Positions 25,409 to 32,882 of a DNA stretch of 64,000 bases are shown here, piece by piece. The translations under genes and the position numbers were made by a program. The stretch is from Bacteroidetes bacterium ADurb.Bin145 (GTDB lineage: Bacteria; Bacteroidota; Bacteroidia; Bacteroidales; VadinHA17). A model generated the notes under the pieces. The model was not told the origin of the DNA. It ran no database searches and saw only the letters and a program-made list of their open reading frames with translations. Where the stretch lies: assembly GCA_002070505.1 (NCBI GenBank), contig MWDJ01000003.1:78103-142102 (forward strand), in the 5' to 3' direction. Numbering within the stretch: position 1 is the first letter of the stretch; each line of letters starts with the position of its first letter.

Positions 25409-25723
25409 ATGAAAATTCAGATTAACTCCGACAAGAACATTCAAATCACAGAAAGGTTTGAGAAATATTTTTCAGAAAAGATCAATCTTGCCTTAAAACG
25501 CTTTGAAGATAATATTACCCGTATTGAAATACATCTCTCCGACCAGAATGCCCGTAAAACAGGTCCTGATGATTTGCAATGCAAGATTGAAGCAAGGTTA
25601 AAAGATCTGAAGCCTGTAATAGCGACAGGTAAAAGCAATACAAAAGAAAAAGCACTTGATGAGGCCCTAAAAAAAATGAAAGCATCATTGGACAAGGTTA
25701 CAGGAAAACTTAAAGCAAAATAG
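25409..25723 (+). CDS. hpf: HPF/RaiA-family ribosome-associated protein (short form)
   Basis: A 104-residue protein that opens MKIQINSDKNIQITERFEKY and follows the beta-alpha-beta-beta-beta-alpha pattern of hibernation factors, with the family feature EIHLSDQN followed by a variable loop and a final helix (EKALDEALKKMKASLDKV). It lacks the C-terminal dimerisation domain of long HPF, so it is the short form. It would bind the 30S subunit and keep ribosomes idle in starvation. Preceded by an ordinary gap of about 107 bases. Confidence 0.85.
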   Translation: MKIQINSDKNIQITERFEKYFSEKINLALKRFEDNITRIEIHLSDQNARKTGPDDLQCKIEARLKDLKPVIATGKSNTKEKALDEALKKMKASLDKVTGKLKAK

Positions 25724-25900
25724 GACACTGGCATGCCACAGGAAACTGTTTGGCAATGTAATTTTATGTTCATTCAATGCAAATAGAGATGTTTTTATTA
25801 CATTGCTGCACAGAAAAAGTTTACTTTTCTTAAACAGAGATTTTTTGGATATATAATAAGCTCTTATTCAAATAATTATTATAAAATTTAAAATACAATT

Positions 25901-27184
25901 ATGAAAAAATCAACTTCAAGAAGAGAATTCTTAGGTAAAGCTGCAACTGTTGCTGCTGCTGCGTCTGTAGCCCCGCTGGCCGGTTTCGGAAAGGGACTTG
26001 AAGATGCAATGCAAAGAACACAAAAACCTTCGGCTCCTTCAGGACTGAAGATCTCAAAAGTAAGCTGCGGGTATGTCCGCGGAAGCCTTTTTGTCAAGAT
26101 CTTCAGCAACCAGGATATTTACGGATGCGGTGAAGGAGTGGACGCCATCCAGGGAACCTATCATTTAGTTCAGAACCTTGGAAGAAGACTTGTCGGACAA
26201 AATCCTTTTAACATCCACAGGATCTTTGAAGACTTGCGCAGAGCTGGCTTTTTCGGTGGTGCGCAATCCGGTATGTATGTTGCCGTCCTTTCTGCTATTG
26301 AAACTGCTTTGTGGGACCTTGTAGGAAAAGCCCTGGGAGTACCTGTTTATCAGCTGCTGGGCGGGAAATTCCGCGACAAGGTAAGGGTATACAGCGATAC
26401 AGCTATGTACCGTTCACAGTTCCCGTCACCCAAGGACTTTGCCGATTCAGCCCTTGAGGGACTTAAGCTGGGGTTCAATGCAGTTAAGTTCGACCTGGAT
26501 TACACAGCCGATCCTAATAAATACGACAGGTATAACTGGACCGCCAGCCCGGGTGAATTACAGAGGATGTATGACCAGCTGGCTGCCGTAAGAGAAGCCG
26601 TTGGTCCTAAAATAGATATATGTGTTGATATGCACGGCAGGTATGATCTTAATACTGCACTTGCTATTTCAAGAAGAGTTGAGCCTCTGAATCTGCTTTG
26701 GCTTGAAGAACCGATACCCGCAGATAATGTCGAAGCCTACAGGCTTATCTCCCAGGAAACCAGTACCCCGATCGCAGCGGGTGAAAATATTTACCTGGCA
26801 TACGGTTTCAGGAAACTCCTCGAAATAGGAGGTGTTGAAGCTGTTATGCCCGACCTTCAGAAATGCGGCGGACTTGGTGAAGGACAGCGTATAGCCAACC
26901 TGGCAAACCTTTATTACATACCATTTGCTCCGCATATGGTCGCTTCCTTCCTCGGTGCCATGGCCTGCGCTCACGTCTGCGCATCAGTTCCCAACTTCCT
27001 TATAATGGAATGGCAGTCATATTTCCACACAACACCGATGTTCAGGGAAATCGTGACCTTTGACGAAGGTGACTGGGTTAAGGATAGCTTTGTAACTGTA
27101 TCAAATAAACCCGGTATTGGTGTTGATCTTAATATTGAAGCATGTAAGAAATATGCTCTCAAGGATGTACCATTCTTTGAATAG
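25901..27184 (+). CDS. Tat-exported enolase-superfamily enzyme (mandelate racemase type, sugar-acid dehydratase-like)
   Basis: A 427-residue protein. Residues 5-30 form a twin-arginine signal (TSRREFLG plus an alanine-rich core). The catalytic half shows K196-F-D198, metal ligands D243 (DMHGRYD, with H245), E269 (LEEPIP) and E295 (GEN), and base H345 (PHM). The D-x-H motif and spacing parallel galactonate and mannonate dehydratases, so a sugar-acid dehydratase in the periplasm is the best guess; racemase or cycloisomerase activity cannot be excluded. It stands alone, with a clear terminator behind it. Confidence 0.85.
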   Translation: MKKSTSRREFLGKAATVAAAASVAPLAGFGKGLEDAMQRTQKPSAPSGLKISKVSCGYVRGSLFVKIFSNQDIYGCGEGVDAIQGTYHLVQNLGRRLVGQNPFNIHRIFEDLRRAGFFGGAQSGMYVAVLSAIETALWDLVGKALGVPVYQLLGGKFRDKVRVYSDTAMYRSQFPSPKDFADSALEGLKLGFNAVKFDLDYTADPNKYDRYNWTASPGELQRMYDQLAAVREAVGPKIDICVDMHGRYDLNTALAISRRVEPLNLLWLEEPIPADNVEAYRLISQETSTPIAAGENIYLAYGFRKLLEIGGVEAVMPDLQKCGGLGEGQRIANLANLYYIPFAPHMVASFLGAMACAHVCASVPNFLIMEWQSYFHTTPMFREIVTFDEGDWVKDSFVTVSNKPGIGVDLNIEACKKYALKDVPFFE

Positions 27185-27250
27185 AGTATAAAAAATCATG
27201 AACTGAATCGATTAATTATCTGTATTTGGTTCACAGTATTTCACAGATTA

Positions 27251-27280
27251 GGGTGTCTTATAATGGCACCCTTTTTTTTT
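27251..27280 (+). terminator. Rho-independent terminator after the enolase-superfamily gene
   Basis: GGGTGTC, a short loop (TTATAAT) and GGCACCC are followed by nine or more T residues. The stem contains GGGTG/CACCC. It begins 67 bases after the stop codon at 27184. Confidence 0.85.
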
Positions 27281-27296
27281 GTTGGTATTGTTCATT

Positions 27297-27495
27297 TCTT
27301 TTTGTTCGTCCAAAAAGAAACGAACCAAAGAAAAAGGGAGCCGTGATAAGGATGATTTGCTAATGACCATAAATAATAACTGGGTGTTTCAAAATGGCCA
27401 TCTTTTTAATATCAATTCCCTGCTGAAGTGATGAGATCCCTCACTCGTCAATCCTTCGCAAGCTCAGGATTTACTTGTTCGGGATTAGGGATCTC
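27297..27495. repeat. Hairpin and inverted-repeat elements in a gene-free stretch
   Basis: The gap 27281-27955 has no credible gene but several structured pieces. TTCTTTTTG and CCAAAAAGAA form a hairpin near 27297-27325. GAGATCCCT (27433-27441) and AGGGATCTC (27487-27495) are a perfect 9-base inverted repeat around a 45-base core. A sequence at 27381 partly repeats the terminator (GGGTGTTTC, then GGCCATCTTTTT). These look like dispersed repeat relics, not regulation of the flanking genes. Confidence 0.55.
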
Positions 27496-27572
27496 CCTCC
27501 CCTTGCAGTGAGTTAAATAAAAATGTGTATCAAGGGTAAGGTTTCTCCGGAGATTTACTATTTAAACGTATC

Positions 27573-27681
27573 TCTGCCCTCTGCAGTACCACGGCACCGA
27601 CAGGTGCCAGATGTGAATAACCCCGGGTAACAACCCTGGGCAGAGGATCCATCTCGATTGTGTCAGCGCCGAAGGTGCTGA
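27573..27681. repeat. Multi-hairpin structured element
   Basis: TCTGCCC (27573-27579) pairs with GGGCAGA (27638-27644), enclosing GGCACC-GACA-GGTGCC (27593-27608) and an imperfect CCCCGGGT/ACCCTGGG stem. A second hairpin TCAGC-GCCGAAGGT-GCTGA follows at 27663-27681. The nested stems suggest a folded RNA or a REP-like dispersed repeat. An open minus-strand frame over it is judged spurious. Confidence 0.55.
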
Positions 27682-27955
27682 ATAAATCTTCCATAAAAAC
27701 CATTAATGCGAATAGTCGCAGAAATGTTGTTTTATATTGACATTCGCATTTATAAACTAACCTTAAGGAATACACGGGTATTTTATTTATGTCAGGAAAT
27801 TCAACCTCGCTGAAGACAAAGATCAATTAAATGAGATTTTTATCATAAATTCCTTGACTTCAGTTAATTTCTGTCATAACTTAGTACTTATATACTAACC
27901 TGAAGCATTGAATCTCCATCCCTTCAAATAATATCTCAACTTAATACTTAAACCT

Positions 27956-28780
27956 ATGAAAAAACTACTGTTCATTCTTGTTTCGCTTATCTTTTTAATG
28001 ACTGCCTGCAAAAAACAAAAACCAGCTGAATATACTGTCCTCGGCAGGTACACTCCATATGAAAACTTCCCTGAAAAACTCGTCGCGAAAGTTGAAAAGA
28101 TCAAAGAAATTAATTACTGGGCAGTCCCCCGGGGTGATACATATACAAGGGGTGACCGTATTACAATCAAAGACAGGGATTCATTGAACTGGACAAATGA
28201 TTTTGAAGCTGTTTATGACAATTCCGGAGAGCTTGTACGCTGTATCTTTCTTGATGAAAATAATTCAACTTACAGGCTGCGGGAATTATTCAAGGAAAAT
28301 AATCTGACGGCTTCTTTAAAATACACCCGTGCCGACACTTTAAGATATATTGACAAAATCACTTATAATGCTGATGGTGACATAAGCGAAATCTCAAATC
28401 TCAGAGCCTCTCCTGATACCCTTCTTTATAAGGGAATTTTCAGATACAGTCTTAAAAAAGATACTATTACTGAACACTGGTCGGATTACAATGGTGATCC
28501 TTATGCCAGGATAAACGAGATCTATAATGCTGAAGGCCAATTCATCCGTAAAGAATTCTATGATGAGAAAGGTAATTTTGCCGGAGCTGTCGGAGTCAAA
28601 TACAATGACAAAGGAAAGCTCTCAAGTCTCACAGCATTTGATAAGGATAAAAACATTTATTCTGTTGATGAAATGACTTATGAATATGACACTAAAGGCA
28701 ACTGGGTAAAAGCAATTGTCACAGACTCAGAAAGCGGAAAAGTGATATATGTAGAAAGGACGTATTCTTATTTCGATTGA
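27956..28780 (+). CDS. Lipoprotein with YD-like repeats, function unknown
   Basis: A 274-residue protein with a lipoprotein signal (MKKLLFILVSLIFLMTACKK, lipobox Cys18). From about residue 75 it consists of short strands of the DxxGxL/YNxxGxI kind (YDNSGELVRCIF, YNADGDISEISN, YNAEGQFIRKEF, YDEKGNFAG, YNDKGKLSSL, YDTKGNWVK), resembling RHS/YD-type beta repeats found in cell-surface proteins. I do not recognise a specific family; an envelope location is likely. Confidence 0.7.
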   Translation: MKKLLFILVSLIFLMTACKKQKPAEYTVLGRYTPYENFPEKLVAKVEKIKEINYWAVPRGDTYTRGDRITIKDRDSLNWTNDFEAVYDNSGELVRCIFLDENNSTYRLRELFKENNLTASLKYTRADTLRYIDKITYNADGDISEISNLRASPDTLLYKGIFRYSLKKDTITEHWSDYNGDPYARINEIYNAEGQFIRKEFYDEKGNFAGAVGVKYNDKGKLSSLTAFDKDKNIYSVDEMTYEYDTKGNWVKAIVTDSESGKVIYVERTYSYFD

Positions 28781-29086
28781 AATATTCATAAAGTAAAACA
28801 GGACACCTGGTAATTTTAAGTCAGCGTCTCCTCTGGTATTCCGGTGTGCATAAACATTAGATAGCGCAATGCCCCGTCAGGAGTAACTGTTTATTATTCC
28901 ATTATAATTCTATATAGGATAATCTTCGTATTATAATAACTTAAATACAAGAGTAGTTAATTTTTCTAAATTATTATATGTCTTTGATTTATAATTATTA
29001 TTTATTTCAATATATTTGTTGGTTTTTGAAACATTTATGGTTGTTCCCATTAAATAATTTAATATTAATTAAAAAGTTTATCGAAA
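28781..29086. other. AT-rich intergenic region with a candidate promoter
   Basis: No gene is seen in these 306 bases. TATATTTG at 29011-29018 fits the TAnnTTTG -7 box for the downstream gene starting at 29087; TTTG at 28983-28986 is the nearest upstream candidate for the -33 box, but its 24-base spacing is long. Confidence 0.4.
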
Positions 29087-30727
29087 ATGTTTGAATCAAG
29101 AAAAAACAATGATGCTCTTGGATCGCTTAACAGAGGGATTCCGTGCGAATCAGGATTGTGCACTTTATGCGATTCTGCCTGTAAAGGTAAATGCGAAACA
29201 TGGCTCTCGTGCATGGAAGGAAGAAAGATGCTGTATCCCAGAAGATTTGGATTTTCCACAGCAGGAGCTGATAATACAACCTCACTTGGAGTGGGTTACC
29301 ACGCCCTTCGTATTCAGGGCTATGCGTATGGTTCAAGTGGCATGGGCAAGAAATTAACTGATGACCCGGATGACTGTATCTTCCCGAATGTGAATATCGA
29401 AACAGAGTTTGGATCGAAGATCAAAACAAAATCGCGCATCCCAATAATGACAGGCGCCCTGGGATCTACCTTTATTGCCGCCCGTTACTGGCCATCCTTT
29501 GCTGTAGGTGCGGCATTATCAGGCTTCCCGATAGTAATCGGAGAAAATGTCGTGGGTGTTGACAAGAATTCAAAAATACTTAATGGAAAAACCCTCGAAT
29601 CACCGGAACTTGACAGAAGGATAGGGTATTTTAAAAGATATTATGATGGCTACGGAGCTATAATAATCCAGATGAATGTTGAGGACACACGGAATGGTGT
29701 TGCCGAATATCTTATCGACAAATACGGTAATGATGTAATTATTGAACTTAAATGGGGACAGGGTGCAAAAGATATCGGCGGTGAAATTCAGGTCTCTGAT
29801 CTTGACTATGCCCAGTTCCTTAAATGGAGAGGCTATGTAGTGGATCCGGATCCGACTGACCCTATTGTTATCGAAGCATATAAGAATAGGGCAATAATCT
29901 CATTTGCCCGTCACAGCCGGCTGGGCGCAACAAACAAGCATACCCCGGCTGAATACCGCGACAGCTTCTTTGAGAGCATCGCTTATCTGAGAAAGATCGG
30001 TTTTGAAAGGATAACTCTGAAAACAGGCGCATACGGAATGGAGAACCTTGCAATGGCAATAAGGTATTCCGCCGATGCACAACTTGACCTTCTGACGATT
30101 GACGGAGCAGGCGGAGGAACAGGAATGAGCCCGTGGAACATGATGCAAAACTGGGGTATCCCGTCTCTTGCCCTGCATGCAAAAACATATGAATATTGTG
30201 AAATACTTGCGAAGAGAGGCATCAGGGTACCGGATATCTCTCTGGCCGGAGGTTTTGCCCGCGAGGATCATCTTTTCAAGGCCCTGTCGCTTGTATCACC
30301 TTATGCAAAAATGATATGTCTCGGTCGTGCCCCGATGATAGCAGGCTTCCTCGGAAGCAATATTGAAGGTGTATTCCATCCCGACAGAAAAGCTGCACTC
30401 AACGGCCACTGGGACGTCCTTCCTCCTTCGGTAACCGAATATGGTAAATACCCGGAGGAGATATTCTCACTCTGGGAAACGGTTAAGAACAAAGTGGGCG
30501 CCAATGAGATCAATAATATCCCCCTCGGAGCTATAGCCCTATGCGGTTATGCTGATAAGCTTGCATGCGGTCTGCAGCAGTTTATGGCTGGCGTCAGGAA
30601 ATTTGACATCTCACAGCTAAGCAGGGAAGACCTTGTAACCGCCAACCGTGAAACCGAAGCTGTAACAGGAATCCCATTCATGACAGAAGCTCTTGATGAT
30701 AAAGCCAAAGCAGTTCTGAATTCCTGA
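29087..30727 (+). CDS. FMN-binding glutamate-synthase-like protein
   Basis: A 546-residue protein. Residues 18-35 hold a cysteine cluster (CESGLCTLCDSACKGKC, then C41), suggesting an iron-sulfur site. The rest matches the glutamate synthase FMN/alpha-beta barrel domain: GALGSTFIAARYWPSFA near 123, IELKWGQGAKDIGG near 222, TIDGAGGGTGMSPW near 337, and LAGGFAREDHLFKAL near 379. It lacks the amidotransferase domain of GltB, and no small subunit lies nearby, so it is one of the stand-alone FMN-binding glutamate-synthase-family proteins whose reaction is not settled. Confidence 0.85.
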   Translation: MFESRKNNDALGSLNRGIPCESGLCTLCDSACKGKCETWLSCMEGRKMLYPRRFGFSTAGADNTTSLGVGYHALRIQGYAYGSSGMGKKLTDDPDDCIFPNVNIETEFGSKIKTKSRIPIMTGALGSTFIAARYWPSFAVGAALSGFPIVIGENVVGVDKNSKILNGKTLESPELDRRIGYFKRYYDGYGAIIIQMNVEDTRNGVAEYLIDKYGNDVIIELKWGQGAKDIGGEIQVSDLDYAQFLKWRGYVVDPDPTDPIVIEAYKNRAIISFARHSRLGATNKHTPAEYRDSFFESIAYLRKIGFERITLKTGAYGMENLAMAIRYSADAQLDLLTIDGAGGGTGMSPWNMMQNWGIPSLALHAKTYEYCEILAKRGIRVPDISLAGGFAREDHLFKALSLVSPYAKMICLGRAPMIAGFLGSNIEGVFHPDRKAALNGHWDVLPPSVTEYGKYPEEIFSLWETVKNKVGANEINNIPLGAIALCGYADKLACGLQQFMAGVRKFDISQLSREDLVTANRETEAVTGIPFMTEALDDKAKAVLNS

Positions 30728-30745
30728 TAAACTGAAATAAATAAG

Positions 30746-30890
30746 AAAGAGGCTGCCTCAAAAGCTTGAAAACCACCCCCTGCCCCCTAAAGGGGGTTCT
30801 CTGGAATCCTGAATATCAATAAGTCCCCCTTAGGGGATTTAGGGGTAAGTAAAGAGAAGCAGGCTTTTGAGGCAGCCTCTTTTTCTTGTC
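30746..30890 (+). terminator. Long-armed terminator with an embedded CCCCCTAAAGGGGG element
   Basis: AAAGAGGCTGCCTCAAAAGC at 30746-30765 is the exact reverse complement of 30863-30882, which runs into a T-rich tail. The loop of about 97 bases holds two small hairpins, CCCCCTAAAGGGGG (30783-30796) and a related CCCCCTTAGGGG. It starts 19 bases after the stop of the FMN protein gene. Confidence 0.8.
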
Positions 30891-30996
30891 CTGATTGATA
30901 AGACAGTAATTCCTCTTCCGGAAATTCAAACCTGTATTCTTTTATATTAAATTTGAAGAGTATGAATAATCTTATCAACTTTTAAATATCCGGAAT

Positions 30997-32112
30997 ATGA
31001 ATTTAATATCATTTGTTTTCCTGTCATTATCCCTGATCTTCAGCGATCAGCAAAAAGAAGTTCCCGGCACGGTAAAAAAAGAGCTTCTCGGCCCTCATGA
31101 GGGTTCCGAAGTATACCTCTTTACTCTTACAAATAAAGCAGGCAATGTTTTAAAGCTTACCAATTATGGTGCAAGGATTGTCGGAGTTGAAGTCCCGGAT
31201 AAAGACGGGAAAATTGATAATGTTGTTCTTGGATCTTATGTCCTTGAGTCAATTTTAAAGGACAATTTCGGAGGAGCAACTGTCGGGAGATATGCCAACC
31301 GGATAGCGAACGGAAAATTCATTCTTGATGGTGTGGAATATAATCTGCCGGTAAACAACAAACCAAATACTCTTCATGGAGGACCCCGCGGATGGTACAC
31401 TAAAGTCTGGAACGCTGAATTGATAAATAATAAGAAAAAGCCGGCTGTAAGGTTCACTTATGTGAGCCCTGATATGGAAGAAGGATTCCCGGGAACAATT
31501 AATATGGAAGTCGTCTTCACCTGGACCAATAAGAATGAGATCATTATTGAGTACACTGCATCAACAGATAAAAAAAGTGTTATCAATGTAACAAATCATG
31601 CATATTTCAACCTTCATGGTGCCGGGAACGGGAATATTTTTGATCATGAGATGACACTAAAGGCATCTGCATATACTCCCTTTAATTCAACACTGATTCC
31701 GACCGGAGAGATACGTCCTGTCAAAGGAACCCCCTTTGACTTCACTTCAGCTCAGACTTTCGGGGCCAGAATAGGAGATACTTACGAGGGTTCGGTTTTT
31801 TCAGGATATGATCATAATTACGTCCTGGATAATAAAGAAAAAGTTGATGCCGCGGTTTATGATCCTGTCAGCGGCCGTATGTTGGAAATGATGACAGATC
31901 AGCCGGCTATGCAGCTCTATACGGGAAACGGACTTATGTATAAAAAACCGGCTGAAACAGGAGGGAAACAGTTTAAAGCCAGATCGGGATTTTGCCTTGA
32001 GAGCCAGCATTATCCGGACAGCCCTAATCAGCCCGGTTTTCCTTCCACAGTTATCAGCCCTGGTGAGAAGTTCAAATCAAAAACTGTTTACAGGTTCTCT
32101 GTAAAGAAATAA
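30997..32112 (+). CDS. galM: Secreted aldose 1-epimerase
   Basis: A 371-residue galactose mutarotase-type protein with an N-terminal signal (MNLISFVFLSLSLIFS). Family landmarks: LTNYGARIVGVEVPDKDG, GRYANRIANGKF, NKPNTLHGGPRGWYTKVW (active-site His), NVTNHAYFNLHG (second His), and the C-terminal LESQHYPDSPNQP motif with the catalytic Glu. It interconverts alpha and beta anomers of aldoses. Its signal peptide places it in the periplasm, as is common for Bacteroidota mutarotases linked to glycan use, but no glycan locus is nearby. TAAATTTG at 30948-30955 is a possible -7 box. Confidence 0.92.
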   Translation: MNLISFVFLSLSLIFSDQQKEVPGTVKKELLGPHEGSEVYLFTLTNKAGNVLKLTNYGARIVGVEVPDKDGKIDNVVLGSYVLESILKDNFGGATVGRYANRIANGKFILDGVEYNLPVNNKPNTLHGGPRGWYTKVWNAELINNKKKPAVRFTYVSPDMEEGFPGTINMEVVFTWTNKNEIIIEYTASTDKKSVINVTNHAYFNLHGAGNGNIFDHEMTLKASAYTPFNSTLIPTGEIRPVKGTPFDFTSAQTFGARIGDTYEGSVFSGYDHNYVLDNKEKVDAAVYDPVSGRMLEMMTDQPAMQLYTGNGLMYKKPAETGGKQFKARSGFCLESQHYPDSPNQPGFPSTVISPGEKFKSKTVYRFSVKK

Positions 32113-32153
32113 GATTGCGAATTAGCTGAGCTTGCTTTTTATATTTATTAATC

Positions 32154-32747
32154 TCAGGAGGAAACTGTTTTCAGTAATTCCTTTCCGAATTCCATACACT
32201 CCGATCTCTTGAGATTATCATATTCAGGCATCTTGAATCCTTCCATTTGTTTCCGTACATCCGGTTCCATCAGTCCGTATGTGATCCTTCCCAGGAATAC
32301 TTTTGAAGGGACATTGCCTACTCCGGTCAATTGTACCAGGTGATTATCGATAAATAATTTAGTCTGCTCCGGACCGACAGGTCTCATCATGTTCCCGCAA
32401 ACAGCAAAATAACCTCTTATCTTATTCTTCAGCATATCCTTGTTCTTTTTCAGGTAATCCTGAAGTTCCTGTGATGTTACGTTGGAACGGATAGCTCCTC
32501 CTATTACAATATGATCGTATTTCGACAGATCGGGATTCTCACGAACATCAAATACGTTGGCTATCCCGTCCATTCCTTCTGATATCCATACACCGGCATC
32601 CCTCGTCGAACCACACCATGTCGCATACAGCACTGCCCATTTCTTATCAGATTTATTCGGATAATATTCAAGCGCTCTGGCTTTCTTTGGCAATAAAAGA
32701 GCCCCCGCTGATAACAGCAAACCTTTTACGAATGTTCTTTTCTTCAT
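32154..32747 (-). CDS. Exported flavodoxin-domain protein
   Basis: A 197-residue protein with a signal peptide (MKKRTFVKGLLLSAGALLLP; the KRTFVKG pattern is Tat-like but lacks the second Arg). The rest matches the flavodoxin_5/HemG-type fold: VLYATWCGSTRDAGVWISEG for FMN phosphate binding, VFDVREN, DHIVIGGAIRSNVTSQELQD and a YFAVCGNMM segment. It probably binds FMN and acts in redox chemistry at the periplasmic side. No partner gene is adjacent. Confidence 0.78.
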   Translation of the reverse strand: MKKRTFVKGLLLSAGALLLPKKARALEYYPNKSDKKWAVLYATWCGSTRDAGVWISEGMDGIANVFDVRENPDLSKYDHIVIGGAIRSNVTSQELQDYLKKNKDMLKNKIRGYFAVCGNMMRPVGPEQTKLFIDNHLVQLTGVGNVPSKVFLGRITYGLMEPDVRKQMEGFKMPEYDNLKRSECMEFGKELLKTVSS

Positions 32748-32882
32748 TTATTTAGAATTTTGATCTTTCTACAAATATAATCAAAGGAATAAAGATGGTC
32801 AATTTTATCTTTTCAGCCTTTGATTTCATTTCATTATGTTTGTACAAACTGAGATCAACTGATCTTAAAAATAATATCAGGT

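Noticed and set aside
27530..27826. 98-residue minus-strand frame over the multi-hairpin element
   Set aside because: It spans nested inverted repeats, shows no family motif, and has repeat-driven composition.
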